Below are positions 34,435 to 43,312 of a DNA stretch of 64,000 nt, in pieces (within the stretch, counting starts at the first letter, position 1; every line of letters begins with the position of its first letter). A program made the position numbers and the translations under genes. Under the pieces are notes generated by a model. That model saw only the letters and a program-made list of their open reading frames with translations, had not been told where the DNA came from and searched no databases. Origin of the DNA: Acuticoccus sp. I52.16.1 (GTDB lineage Bacteria; Pseudomonadota; Alphaproteobacteria; Rhizobiales; Amorphaceae); assembly GCF_022865125.1 (NCBI RefSeq), contig NZ_CP094828.1:3775219-3839218 (forward strand), given 5' to 3'.

Positions 34435-35649
34435 TCAGAGGTCGAAGCAGTTGGCGTAGTAGGTGACGGTCGCCGGCCAGTCGGAGAACACGCCGACGAC
34501 GCCGACGTCCTGCGCCAGCACGTCGAGCACGGCGTAGTAGTCGCTGTCGCTGTCGATCGCGTCGGTGACGGAGTTGTAGTACCAGCCGCCGCCGTTGGCG
34601 AGCGGGCCGGAGCGCTCCAGCGACCAGGTGATGAGGGTCAGGCCCGCATCCTTGGCCGCCTCGGCGTAGGCCGAGGCGACGATCTCGCCGTCGTCGTCCA
34701 GCGAGACCAGCATGTTGATCGACGGGGCGAGGTAGTTCACGCCCAATTCGGCGATCTCGGCCGGGGTGTGGGTCCAGGTGGACTCGTCGTCGGCCGACCA
34801 GTCGTCCGCCGGCTCCACGAGGTAGACCGCCTGCTGCCCGTAGTCGCCCGCGTTGGCGACCCAGTACTTGATGACGTCGAGGTTGAAGGACTGCGGGAAG
34901 ACGTCCGCCGCCGGGATGCCGGCGTCTTCGTACTCGGCGATCAGCTTCTGCGCGTAGTCGTCCATGGAGAAGCCGTCGAACGGCATTTCGACGGCCGGGT
35001 CCTTCAGCTCGGGGGTGAACTTCGCGCCCAGCGACTTGAAGAGGTCGATCGACTGCTTGTGCGTCATCAGCTCGGCGCCGTCGGCGTAGAGCGTGGTGCG
35101 CCAGGACGGGACGCCGCCCTGGTAGGCCTCGGCGCTCGTCGCGGTCTTGTCGGCGGCGTCCATTTTGGGCGTCAGCGTCTGGAACTCGGCGAGCGTGATG
35201 TCCGACGTGCGGCATTCGGCGGCGGCGGGCGTGTCACCGGCGGCCGGGGTGAACGGCGTGGTGCACTTCGCGGCGAGGTCGCTCACGAGCATGTTGGTGG
35301 TGGTGTGCAGGTCGTTCTGCGCGTGGCGGCAGACCAGCTCCTTGTCGGCCGTGAAGGCGACGTCGCATTCCAGGATACCGGCGCCCGACCGCGCGGCGGC
35401 GAGGTTGGACTGCACGGTGTGCTCGGGGAACTGCAGCGGGGCGCCGCGGTGGCCGATCGAGAAGGTCGTGCGGGCGGGCGTCTGCCCGGTGCAGGACAGG
35501 AGCTTCTCTTTCAGCTCGCCGTCGGGGAGCTTGTCGATGAGGTAGAACGGGCGCACGCCGTAGGTCAGCGGCTCGTCCGCCTCGGCGACCGCGGCGGGTA
35601 GGATGACGGGGAGCAGCGCGAGGGCGGCGCCGAGAAGGAGACGGTTCAT
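34435..35649 (-). CDS. Glycerophosphodiester phosphodiesterase family protein, secreted
   Basis: The 404-residue protein has a Sec signal peptide (cut near A-E-A-D). The GDPD barrel carries I-G-H-R-G-A-P-L-Q-F-P-E-H-T, where most members have E-N-T. It also has the metal/acid-base pair in E-C-D-V-A-F-T and the catalytic His in C-R-H-A-Q-N-D. It should hydrolyse glycerophosphodiesters to glycerol-3-phosphate and an alcohol in the periplasm. An insert with several acidic residues lengthens it relative to the 250-350-residue core. No glp transporter is adjacent. Confidence 0.87.
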   Translation of the reverse strand: MNRLLLGAALALLPVILPAAVAEADEPLTYGVRPFYLIDKLPDGELKEKLLSCTGQTPARTTFSIGHRGAPLQFPEHTVQSNLAAARSGAGILECDVAFTADKELVCRHAQNDLHTTTNMLVSDLAAKCTTPFTPAAGDTPAAAECRTSDITLAEFQTLTPKMDAADKTATSAEAYQGGVPSWRTTLYADGAELMTHKQSIDLFKSLGAKFTPELKDPAVEMPFDGFSMDDYAQKLIAEYEDAGIPAADVFPQSFNLDVIKYWVANAGDYGQQAVYLVEPADDWSADDESTWTHTPAEIAELGVNYLAPSINMLVSLDDDGEIVASAYAEAAKDAGLTLITWSLERSGPLANGGGWYYNSVTDAIDSDSDYYAVLDVLAQDVGVVGVFSDWPATVTYYANCFDL

Positions 35650-35746
35650 GAAGGACCTCCACAATGGTGGCCCGTCTCTACCGTCGCCTTCGTGTCGGTC
35701 CGCGGACGGTCCTGCGAAAGTTCTGTGACAGTCCCCGCTGCGCGCC

Positions 35747-36496
35747 TCAGCCGGCGCGGGCGGCGGCGATGACGCGCTTCATCTCCTGGATCGCCGGAAT
35801 GATCCCCGTGAACACCGCCGCGCCGATCAGGAAATGGCCGATATTCAGCTCGGCCATGTTGGGGATCGCGGCGACGGGGCCGGCGGTGGCGTAGTCGAGC
35901 CCGTGGCCGGCGTGGCACTCGATGCCGAGTTCGGCCGCGAGGGCCGCCGCTTCCACGATGCGGGCGAGTTGCGCCGGGCGCTGCGCGTCGGGCGCGTCGC
36001 AATAGGCGCCGGTGTGCAGCTCGATCACCGGGGCGCCGACGCGCTTGGCCGCCTCGACCTGCACCGGGTCCGGATCGATGAAGAGGGAGACGCGGATCCC
36101 CGCCTCGCCGAGCCTGGCGACGAAGCCGGCCATGTCCACGGTCGCGTCGGCGACCTCGAGGCCGCCCTCGGTGGTGACCTCCTGGCGTTTCTCCGGCACC
36201 AGGCAGGCCGCGTGCGGACGCAGCGCGGTGGCGATCGCCAACATCTCCTCGGTCACCGCCATCTCGAAGTTGAGCGGCAGCGGGCTCTCGGCCATCAGCC
36301 GGCGGACGTCCTCGTCGCGAATGTGGCGGCGATCCTCGCGCAGGTGCGCCGTAATCCCGTCCGCCCCCGCCTCTGCGGCCAGCAGGGCGCCGTGGACCGG
36401 GTCCGGGTGCTTGCCGCCGCGCGCGTTCCGCAGGGTGGCGATATGGTCGATGTTGACGCCGAGGCGGGGCACAGCGGGGGCAGGGGGGACGGTCAC
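35747..36496 (-). CDS. pdxJ: Pyridoxine 5'-phosphate synthase
   Basis: The 249-residue TIM-barrel enzyme condenses 1-deoxyxylulose-5-phosphate with the PdxA product to make pyridoxine phosphate. It has the N-terminal [15 protein letters not shown] and H-L-R-E-D-R-R-H-I. The late G-H-G-L-D-Y and [10 protein letters not shown] segments complete the family signature. It starts with GTG, overlapping the pdxA stop (GTGA). Confidence 0.96.
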   Translation of the reverse strand: MTVPPAPAVPRLGVNIDHIATLRNARGGKHPDPVHGALLAAEAGADGITAHLREDRRHIRDEDVRRLMAESPLPLNFEMAVTEEMLAIATALRPHAACLVPEKRQEVTTEGGLEVADATVDMAGFVARLGEAGIRVSLFIDPDPVQVEAAKRVGAPVIELHTGAYCDAPDAQRPAQLARIVEAAALAAELGIECHAGHGLDYATAGPVAAIPNMAELNIGHFLIGAAVFTGIIPAIQEMKRVIAAARAG

Positions 36497-37479
36497 GACG
36501 CTCTCCGATTGCAGGCAAGCTCGGCGGCCAGTCGGATCGCCGCGAGGAGGCTATTTGGACGCGCGACGCCCTGGCCCGCAATATTGAAGGCGGTGCCGTG
36601 GTCGGGCGACGTGCGCACGAACGGCAGCCCCAGGGTGACGTTGACGCCGTCGTCGAAGGCGAGCGTCTTGATCGGGATCAGCGCCTGGTCATGGTACATG
36701 CACAGTGCGACATCGTACTTCGCCCGCGCGCTCTCGTGGAACATCGTGTCGGCGCTGCGCGGTCCGTCGATATCGAGGCCCTCCGCGGCGAGGCGGGCGA
36801 CGGCGGGGGCGATGGTGTCCACCTCCTCGCGGCCGATCTCGCCGTCCTCGCCGGCGTGCGGGTTGAGGCCCGCCACCACCAGGCGCGGCTGCGCGAGGCC
36901 GAACATCGCCCGCATGTCGTGGTCGACGATGCGGGCGGTCTCCTCCAGCGCCGCCGCCGTCAGCGCCGCCGGCACTTCGGCGAGGGGGATGTGGATCGTC
37001 ACCGGCACCACGCGGATGCCGGGGCCGGCCAGCAGCATCACGGTGCGTTGCGCGCCGGAAAGCTCGGCCAGGAACTCGGTGTGGCCGGGGTGGGCGAAAC
37101 CGGCCTGCAGCAGTACCGCCTTGTGGATCGGGTTGGTGACGATGCCGCCGACCGCGCCGGCCTCGGCCAGGCGCACGGCCGTGCGGATCGCCTCCAGCAC
37201 CGCGTCGGCGTTGGCGGGGTCGGCGACGCCGGGTTGGGCGTGCACGCGCCGCCCGAGCGGCAGGACGGGGAGGGCGTGGGGGAAGACGTCCGCCGCCGCG
37301 GCGGGCCCGGCGACCGCCTCGACCGCGACGTCGGGCGCGTGGCGGGCGGCGAGGGCGCGGACGCGCTCCGGATCGTCGATCAGGAGGAAGGCCGGGCCGC
37401 TGCGGCACAACGCCTTCCAGGCCCCCAGCGTGATCTCCCCGCCCACTCCGGCGGGCTCGCCCATCGTCAACGCCAACAT
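36493..37479 (-). CDS. pdxA: 4-hydroxythreonine-4-phosphate dehydrogenase
   Basis: The 328-residue NAD(P)-dependent enzyme oxidises 4-phosphohydroxy-L-threonine in the DXP-dependent vitamin B6 pathway. It begins [12 protein letters not shown], and has [16 protein letters not shown] and [11 protein letters not shown]. Family metal-binding His residues are included. It is sandwiched by overlaps: the ilvA stop overlaps its ATG (TGATG) and its stop overlaps the pdxJ GTG. PdxA and PdxJ act in consecutive steps. Confidence 0.96.
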   Translation of the reverse strand: MLALTMGEPAGVGGEITLGAWKALCRSGPAFLLIDDPERVRALAARHAPDVAVEAVAGPAAAADVFPHALPVLPLGRRVHAQPGVADPANADAVLEAIRTAVRLAEAGAVGGIVTNPIHKAVLLQAGFAHPGHTEFLAELSGAQRTVMLLAGPGIRVVPVTIHIPLAEVPAALTAAALEETARIVDHDMRAMFGLAQPRLVVAGLNPHAGEDGEIGREEVDTIAPAVARLAAEGLDIDGPRSADTMFHESARAKYDVALCMYHDQALIPIKTLAFDDGVNVTLGLPFVRTSPDHGTAFNIAGQGVARPNSLLAAIRLAAELACNRRAS

Positions 37480-38753
37480 CAGATCAGGACGCCTGCCACG
37501 ACCTCGTCGTCGGTGATGTCGCGATAGACGAAGCCGGCCGCGTCGAGCCGCGCCGTCAGCACCTCGAAGTTGGCGCGCGACGGGGTCTCGATGCCCAGCA
37601 GGATCGAGCCGAAGTTGCGGGCCGACTTCTTGAGGTACTCGAACCGCGCCACGTCGTCGTCCGGACCGAGGAGGTCGAGGAACTCGCGCAGGGCGCCGGG
37701 GCGCTGCGGCAGGCGCAGGATGAAGTACTTCTTGGTGCCCGCTGCGCGCATCGCCCGCTCCTTCACCTCGGGCAGACGCTCGAAGTCGAAGTTGCCGCCG
37801 GACGTGATGCACACCACCGTGCGCCCCTTCAGCCGCTCGGGCGGCAGCGAGCGCAGCGCGTCGATCTGCATGGCGCCGGCCGGTTCCAGCACGACACCCT
37901 CGATGTTCAGCATCTCGAGGATGGTCTCGCAGAGCCGGTCCTCCGGCACCAGGGTCACCTGCGCCGGGTGCCGTGTGCCCAGCACCGCGAAGTTGGCGTA
38001 GCCGATCTGCGCCACCGCCGCACCGTCGACGAAGCTGTTGACCTTGTCGAGCGTGACGCGATGCCCCTCGATGAGGCTGCGATGGAGGGACGGCGCGCCG
38101 GCAGGCTCGACGAAGACGATCTCGGTCCGGGGCGACAGCGCTTCGAACACCTGGACCATGCCGGCCGCCAGCCCGCCGCCGCCGACCGGGACGATCAGCA
38201 GGTCCGGCGCGCGCTCCAGAGCGTCGAGGATCTCGAGGCCCACGCTCGCCTGTCCCTCGATGATGTCGGCATGGTCGAACGGGGGGACGAAGACGGCCCC
38301 CTCGGCCTCGGCGAACTCACGTGCGGCTTTGTAGGACTGGTCGAAGGTGTCGCCGATGAGGCGGACCGTGATGGCGTCACCGCCGAAGGTCTCGGTCTTG
38401 TAGATCTTCTGCTTGGGCGTCGTCGTCGGCATGAAGACAGTGCCGGTGACGCCGTGGTGGGCGCACACGTACGCGAAGCCCTGCGCGTGGTTGCCGGCCG
38501 AGGCGCACACGAAGGTCCGCGCCTGCGGGTGGGTGGCGAGCGTCTTGCGGAAGAAGTTGGCGGCGCCGCGCAGCTTGTAGGAGCGAACCGGCGTCAGGTC
38601 CTCGCGCTTGAGGTAAATGTCGGCCCCGTAACGCTCCGACAGGTGCGCGTTGCGCAAAATGGGCGTCGGCGCGAGCAGCGGACGGATGGCGTCGGCGGCA
38701 TCCCTGGCACGCGTCAGGAAATCGTTGGAAACGGGGTCGGATACGAGGCTCAT
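37479..38753 (-). CDS. ilvA: Threonine ammonia-lyase (threonine dehydratase)
   Basis: The 424-residue PLP enzyme makes 2-oxobutanoate from threonine for isoleucine synthesis. The PLP lysine is in V-R-S-Y-K-L-R-G-A, the phosphate-binding loop is P-V-G-G-G-G-L-A-A-G, and A-S-A-G-N-H-A-Q-G-F-A matches the family. The last 80-90 residues form the ACT-like regulatory domain (F-I-L-R-L-P-Q-R-P-G-A-L-R-E-F), so feedback control by isoleucine/valine is plausible. It is the first gene of the ilvA-pdxA-pdxJ run. Both pathways depend on PLP, which makes the coupling biologically sensible. Confidence 0.94.
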   Translation of the reverse strand: MSLVSDPVSNDFLTRARDAADAIRPLLAPTPILRNAHLSERYGADIYLKREDLTPVRSYKLRGAANFFRKTLATHPQARTFVCASAGNHAQGFAYVCAHHGVTGTVFMPTTTPKQKIYKTETFGGDAITVRLIGDTFDQSYKAAREFAEAEGAVFVPPFDHADIIEGQASVGLEILDALERAPDLLIVPVGGGGLAAGMVQVFEALSPRTEIVFVEPAGAPSLHRSLIEGHRVTLDKVNSFVDGAAVAQIGYANFAVLGTRHPAQVTLVPEDRLCETILEMLNIEGVVLEPAGAMQIDALRSLPPERLKGRTVVCITSGGNFDFERLPEVKERAMRAAGTKKYFILRLPQRPGALREFLDLLGPDDDVARFEYLKKSARNFGSILLGIETPSRANFEVLTARLDAAGFVYRDITDDEVVAGVLI

Positions 38754-38955
38754 GCGCGCGGTGTAACCGAACTTGGCGGCGAGCGGTAGCGCCTCGTGCC
38801 CGCCGCGCGCAGCTCTGGACGGCGCGCGCGGAGGGCGGTCGCGCCGGCCGGACCGCCGTCGCCCCGCACCGGCTCCGGGCGGTGACCGAACATGGCGAAT
38901 GCGCGAAGCGTCGGGCGGAGGAGGCCGGCGCCGGCGTTGCTGGCGCCCGAAAACC

Positions 38956-39738
38956 TCAAGCGTTGGCGTAGAAGTCCTTTTCCCACGCGCGGTGTTGCCG
39001 GACGGGGTCGCGGACGAACGGCATCATCCGCGCGATCCGCAGCAAGGTCTTGTTGAGACGATCGAGCCGCCGGGGCAGCGGGCGGTGCACGTCGATCAGC
39101 AGCACCACGCGCACGCCGTCGGTGTCGTTCCAGACCTCGTGCTGGTAGGTGTCGTCGAACACCACGCACCGGCCTTCGCGCCAATGGATCGTCTCGTCGC
39201 CCACCGCCATGCGGCACTCGGCCGACGGCTCGGGCACGATCAGCCCCAGGTGCGCGCGCACGAGGCCCTTATAGACGCCGCGGTGGGCGCGGATATGCGA
39301 GCCCGGCGCCAGGATCGAGAAGAAGGCCTCCTCAAGGTCCGGGATCGTATCGATCAGCGCGGCCGTACGGGGGCAGCGCTCGCAGTTGCGCGTCGCCCGC
39401 TCGCCGAACGCGGTGAAGAAGTAGGTCTTCCACCCGTCCGTCTGGATGAGCTTGCGCTGCGTCTTGGAGATCTGCTGCATCGTCGGCAGGCACTGCTGCA
39501 GGCCGAGCACCGCCTCGAGTTCTTCGCGGATCACGGATGCGTTCGCCTCGAGCCGCGCGACCCACGGGAAGGCGCTGTTGTCGAAGACGGGGGTATCGCC
39601 GATCAGAGAAGCGTGGCCCATGACGGTCTCGAGCTTGCGCACCGCGGCCTTGCCGGGCCAGTTGATCGCGCCCTTCAGACGCTTGGTCAGGGGCTTGGAC
39701 TTCGACTTCGGAGTCTGGTCGTGTGTGGTCATCTGCAT
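38956..39738 (-). CDS. Aspartyl/asparaginyl beta-hydroxylase family protein (LpxO-like)
   Basis: The 260-residue Fe(II)/2-oxoglutarate oxygenase has I-R-A-H-R-G-V-Y-K-G and V-F-D-D-T-Y-Q-H-E-V-W-N-D, holding the two iron His and the Arg context of the family. It also has a basic N-terminal stretch (K-S-K-S-K-P-L-T-K-R-L-K). Bacterial relatives hydroxylate lipid A acyl chains (LpxO) or ornithine lipids (OlsC). No clear N-terminal membrane helix is seen, so a membrane-lipid substrate is only inferred. Two ATGs six bases apart (39738, 39732) are possible starts. It is divergent from the YaiI-type gene. Confidence 0.84.
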   Translation of the reverse strand: MQMTTHDQTPKSKSKPLTKRLKGAINWPGKAAVRKLETVMGHASLIGDTPVFDNSAFPWVARLEANASVIREELEAVLGLQQCLPTMQQISKTQRKLIQTDGWKTYFFTAFGERATRNCERCPRTAALIDTIPDLEEAFFSILAPGSHIRAHRGVYKGLVRAHLGLIVPEPSAECRMAVGDETIHWREGRCVVFDDTYQHEVWNDTDGVRVVLLIDVHRPLPRRLDRLNKTLLRIARMMPFVRDPVRQHRAWEKDFYANA

Positions 39739-39782
39739 GGCGTGTCGCCTTGGCAATCGCCGCCGGTCGGCTGGGGTTAGAG

Positions 39783-40241
39783 ATGAGGACAATATTCATT
39801 GATGCGGACGCATGTCCGGTCAAGGATGAAACCATCCGTGTCGCGGATCGCTACCGCTTTGAGGTTGTGATGGTCTCGAACGGGGGGCTGCGTCCGCGGC
39901 GGGAGGCGTTCGTGCAGATGGTCGTGGTCCCCGCGGGGCCCGACGAGGCGGACAAGTGGATCGCCGATCGCGCCGGTCCGGGGGACGTGTGCGTGACGTC
40001 GGACGTGCCCCTGGCGGCCCGCGTCCTGGAGGGGGGCGCGGCGGCGCTGCGGCCCGATGGCGAGGCGTTCACGACCGCCTCGATCGGCAACGTGCTGGCC
40101 ACGCGCGACCTGATGGCGGATTGGCGGGCGGCGAACCCGCTGGAGGCGGGCGGCGGCGGCAAGTCCTTCTCCGCGAAGGACCGATCCCGCTTTCTTCAGT
40201 CGCTCGATCGCCTGGTGCGGGCGGCCGCACGGGCCGGCTAG
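39783..40241 (+). CDS. YaiI/YqxD family protein (UPF0178, DUF188)
   Basis: The 152-residue protein starts M-R-T-I-F-I-D-A-D-A-C-P-V-K and has T-S-D-V-P-L-A-A-R and a late K-S-F-S-A-K-D-R-S-R-F motif, which define the family. The acidic residues suggest a PIN-like nuclease fold, but no function is established. It lies alone between the LpxO-like gene and an oppositely oriented SDR gene. Confidence 0.92.
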   Translation: MRTIFIDADACPVKDETIRVADRYRFEVVMVSNGGLRPRREAFVQMVVVPAGPDEADKWIADRAGPGDVCVTSDVPLAARVLEGGAAALRPDGEAFTTASIGNVLATRDLMADWRAANPLEAGGGGKSFSAKDRSRFLQSLDRLVRAAARAG

Positions 40242-40298
40242 GCCGCGCGGCCGACCGAAGCGGCGGGCCGCCCGCGAAGGCCGGCCCGCCGGGACGTG

Positions 40299-41081
40299 TC
40301 AGCCCATAGTCGAGTTGAAGGAGCCGCCGTCCAGCAGCACGTTCTGGCCGACCATGAAGCCGACATGCTCCGAACACAGGAAGGCGGCGACGCTGCCGAA
40401 TTCCTCCGGTGTGCCGAAGCGGCCGCGCGGGATCGCCTTCTGCGCGCTCGCCCGCGCCTCGTCGACGGTGATGCCCTCGTTCTTGGAACGCGCGCTCATC
40501 AGCGAGACGATGCGGTCGGTGTCATGCTGGCCGGGCAGGATATTATTCATGATGACGCCGTGCTTGGCGACCTGCCGCGCGGTGCCGCCGATGAAGCCGG
40601 TGAGGCCGGCGCGGGCGCCGTTGGAGAGGCCGATCTGCGGGATGGGGGCCTTCACCGAGCCCGACGTGATCGACACCACGCGTCCCCAGCCACGCTCGAT
40701 CATTCCCGGCAGCACCTGCGTGGTGAGGAGGATCGGCGTCAGCATGTTCGCCTCGAAGGCGGCCTGCCACTCCTTGCGGCCCCATTCGGACCACACACCG
40801 GGGGGCGGGCCACCGGCGTTGTTGATCAGGATGTCGGGCTGCGGCTCGGCCTCCAGCACCGCGGCGCGACCCTCGTCGGTGGTGATGTCGCACGCGATGG
40901 CCTTCACCTCGACGCCGTAAGTGTCGGCGATCTTGGCGGCGGTGGCGTCCAGCGTGTCCTTGGTGCGTGCGTTCAGCGTCAGATGGACGCCGGCGGCCGC
41001 GAGCGCCTCGGCCGTGCCGCGGCCCAATCCCTTCGACGATGCGCACACGATTGCCCGACGGCCCTTGATGCCCAGATCCAT
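40299..41081 (-). CDS. Short-chain dehydrogenase/reductase lacking the usual Tyr-Lys pair
   Basis: The 260-residue Rossmann protein is FabG-like in layout. The cofactor loop is A-S-S-K-G-L-G, followed by I-N-N-A-G-G and V-S-I-T-S-G-S. Where classical SDRs read Y-x-x-x-K before A-G/A-L, this sequence reads I-G-L-S-N-G-A-R-A-G-L-T-G, so Ser and Arg occupy the Tyr and Lys positions. Related 3-oxoacyl-ACP-reductase-like proteins with this change are known to me, but their reaction is unclear. It may bind NADP(H) without classical catalysis. No pathway gene is adjacent. Confidence 0.88.
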   Translation of the reverse strand: MDLGIKGRRAIVCASSKGLGRGTAEALAAAGVHLTLNARTKDTLDATAAKIADTYGVEVKAIACDITTDEGRAAVLEAEPQPDILINNAGGPPPGVWSEWGRKEWQAAFEANMLTPILLTTQVLPGMIERGWGRVVSITSGSVKAPIPQIGLSNGARAGLTGFIGGTARQVAKHGVIMNNILPGQHDTDRIVSLMSARSKNEGITVDEARASAQKAIPRGRFGTPEEFGSVAAFLCSEHVGFMVGQNVLLDGGSFNSTMG

Positions 41082-41574
41082 GATGTCTCCTCGATTGACG
41101 TTGCCGATATGCGTGCCATGCCACGTCTACGACTGGCAAGCGCGCGCGACGACACGTTTCGCGCGCGGCTTTGCAATAGGTCCAAGGTCTATTGCCAAAA
41201 CCGAACCATTTGGCGCGCTTTTTTAGCGAAACGTCTTGGCAACGGGGCAGTGATGTGCATTCGTTAACGCCGTATGCGGCGCTGGTTGCGACCGGTGCGG
41301 CGTCACGAAATTTTGCGGGCCGTTTTGACCCTCGCAACGGCGGGTGGACCGGACCTGATCGATTTGCCGCAGTCTTCGCGGCTCGGACGATACGCTGTGG
41401 CACGACGATTGCTCCAGCAGACGAATGTAGGCGCAACCTCAACCTCTGTTGGATTGGGTGAGCGGAACAGCGCGCACAGCGTGCTTGTTCTACTTGTGGG
41501 GTCGCGCGTGCAGGCAGTCGACGTCTGGTGCGGGGCCGGACGCGAAAGGGGACCGGGAGATAGGAGGCCATTGA
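41082..41574. other. Divergent region SDR / cspA with a long cold-shock leader
   Basis: About 490 bp without a credible protein gene. It must hold promoters for the SDR gene (minus) and the cold-shock gene (plus). A TAGGAGG ribosome-binding site precedes cspA. Cold-shock mRNAs commonly have long structured leaders, so part of this region is probably transcribed. The transcript start could not be read from the sequence. Confidence 0.5.
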
Positions 41575-41784
41575 ATGGCGACAGGTACGGTCAAGTGGTT
41601 CAACGGAACCAAGGGGTATGGTTTTATTCAGCCGGATGAGGGCGGAGCCGACGTATTCGTTCACATTTCGGCCGTCGAACGTGCCGGGATGACCTCGCTG
41701 AGTGAAGGTCAGCGCGTAACGTACGAACTCTATAAAGATCCCAAGCGTGGCCGGACCTCGGCCGAACAGTTGAAGGCGGTCTGA
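41575..41784 (+). CDS. cspA: Cold-shock protein (CspA family)
   Basis: The 69-residue single OB-fold RNA chaperone has RNP1 (K-G-Y-G-F-I) and RNP2 (V-F-V-H-I-S) and the standard start G-T-V-K-W-F-N. It melts mRNA structure at low temperature or during growth transitions. The gene has a strong TAGGAGG ribosome-binding site. Its stop codon lies in the loop of a 7-bp hairpin (GGCGGTC-TGA-GACCGCC, 41775-41791). Confidence 0.97.
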   Translation: MATGTVKWFNGTKGYGFIQPDEGGADVFVHISAVERAGMTSLSEGQRVTYELYKDPKRGRTSAEQLKAV

Positions 41785-42087
41785 GACCGCCGACGAATGC
41801 GGCGGCCCCCGCCGCCTCCAGGCAACAACCCACGCCGACGGGCCGAGCTGCGCCGGCGTCCCCCCATCCGACCCGCCGCCGCGTGAGAGTCTCCCCAGCC
41901 CGCGCCCGGCCCGCCTCCGACGTCAGACACCAGCACCGCCGACCCCAGCGCATGCGCGCGGGGCGAATCCCTCTGCTCCGCCGTGGCGCGGGCGCGCGGC
42001 GTGATCCCTTCCGTCCCTGCGTTCTCGTTTCGCTCGCCGGCCGGCGCGCCCCTCGCGGGCCGGCGTCCGGCCGTTCGCGGTGGGCGC
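41785..42087. other. Gene-free stretch after cspA
   Basis: No gene is seen. It starts inside the hairpin that contains the cspA stop, followed by GGCGG/CCGCC and ACGCCG/CGGCGT inverted repeats. These probably end the cspA and arginase transcripts, which converge here. No T-run is present. Confidence 0.5.
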
Positions 42088-43002
42088 CTACCAGGCCTTG
42101 GTCGGGCGGTCCATGATCGTGCGCCCGAAGAGGCTGGCGGCGAGGTCCACCATCAGCGTGGCGGTGCGCCCGCGCTCGTCGAGAAAAGGGTTCAGCTCGA
42201 CGATGTCGAGCGAGGCGACGCGGCCGCTCTCGTGCAGCAGCTCCATCGCCAGGTGGGCCTCGCGCACCGTCGCGCCGCCCGGCACGGTCGTGCCCACCGC
42301 GGGCGCGACGTCCGGATCCAGGAAATCGACGTCGAGCGAGACGTGCAGCGGCGCGCCTGCTTCGCCCGCCCGGCGGATCGTGCGGCGGATCAGCTCGCCC
42401 ATGCCGAACTCGTCGACATCGCGCATGTCGTGCACGGTGATGCCGTGGCGCGTCAGCAGCGCCCGCTCGTCCGGGTCGACGGAGCGGATGCCGATCATCG
42501 TGATGGCGTGCGGATCGAGCGGGGTGATCGGCGCGCCGTAGATGAGGTCCGCTCCCTCCAGACCCGAAGCGATGGCGACGGGGATGCCGTGCAGATTGCC
42601 GCTGGTGGTGGTGGTGAGAGTGTTGAAATCGGGGTGCGCGTCCAGCCAGACGACGTGGGTTTCAGGCCGGACATCCATGATCGCCGCGAGCGAGCCGGCG
42701 GCGATCGAGTGGTCGCCGCCCAGGAGGATCGGCACGGTGCCGTCGCGCAGAGCCTCGCCGAACGCGCGCCGCACGGCGCGGACCCAGCCGGCGGTCCGGC
42801 CGACACCGCGCGCCGGGGCGTAGGCGGCGTCGGCGATCGCCACCGGATCGGGGGTGAGGTCGCGATCGTCGGCGATGGTGTGGCCGAGGGCGCGAAGCGA
42901 CTCGATGAGCCCGGCGGTGCGCAAGGCGGCCGGCCCCATGATGCAGCCCCGGCGATAGGTGCCCGCCTCGGTCGGCGCGCCCAGAACGGCCACGTTCGCC
43001 AT
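42088..43002 (-). CDS. rocF: Arginase
   Basis: The 304-residue Mn enzyme hydrolyses arginine to ornithine and urea. The metal-binding motifs are G-G-D-H-S-I, D-A-H-P-D-F-N and S-L-D-V-D-F-L-D-P, and the length fits arginase rather than agmatinase. G-N-L-H-G-I-P also matches arginases. I start at M-A-N-V-A-V-L-G; an ATG five codons upstream is an alternative. Urea produced here could feed a urease, two subunits of which are encoded 12 kb away, but linkage is only by function. Confidence 0.94.
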   Translation of the reverse strand: MANVAVLGAPTEAGTYRRGCIMGPAALRTAGLIESLRALGHTIADDRDLTPDPVAIADAAYAPARGVGRTAGWVRAVRRAFGEALRDGTVPILLGGDHSIAAGSLAAIMDVRPETHVVWLDAHPDFNTLTTTTSGNLHGIPVAIASGLEGADLIYGAPITPLDPHAITMIGIRSVDPDERALLTRHGITVHDMRDVDEFGMGELIRRTIRRAGEAGAPLHVSLDVDFLDPDVAPAVGTTVPGGATVREAHLAMELLHESGRVASLDIVELNPFLDERGRTATLMVDLAASLFGRTIMDRPTKAW

Positions 43003-43312
43003 GTCGTCATCCCGCATTTGGGCCGTGAGCGCCTCGGCCCGGACGTCGAGGTGGCTCTCGGCGAGTTCGGTGAGCTTCTTGTCGGCCGCGGCGCCCGCGT
43101 CAAGGCTGGGCGGGCGGCGACGGCGGGCGATCGCATCGCGCCCGCTCCGTCGCCCGCCGCCTCCATTCACGCCTCGGCCGCGTCGAGGGTTCCGTCCGCC
43201 GGGATCGGGAAGACGACCGACGGGCCGCGGAGATCGTCGCCGTGTCGTGCCTGCGTCCGCCGCCGGTCGCTGGACGGGCGGCCGAGGACGTAGCGAGCGC
43301 TCTCGCGCTCGG
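43003..43312. other. Gene-free stretch between arginase and cobB
   Basis: The minus frame 5' of the arginase start stays open for about 55 codons and looks partly coding, but no family match or ribosome-binding site supports an extension. Just after the cobB stop, GAGCGC/GCGCTC (43295-43310) forms a 6-bp hairpin that could end the cobB transcript. Confidence 0.45.

Noticed and set aside
43167-43312. Minus frame after cobB reading T-E-R-E-S-A-R-Y-V-L-G and ending D-G-T-L-D-A-A-E-A
   Set aside because: Looks mildly coding but has no start codon or ribosome-binding site and no family match.
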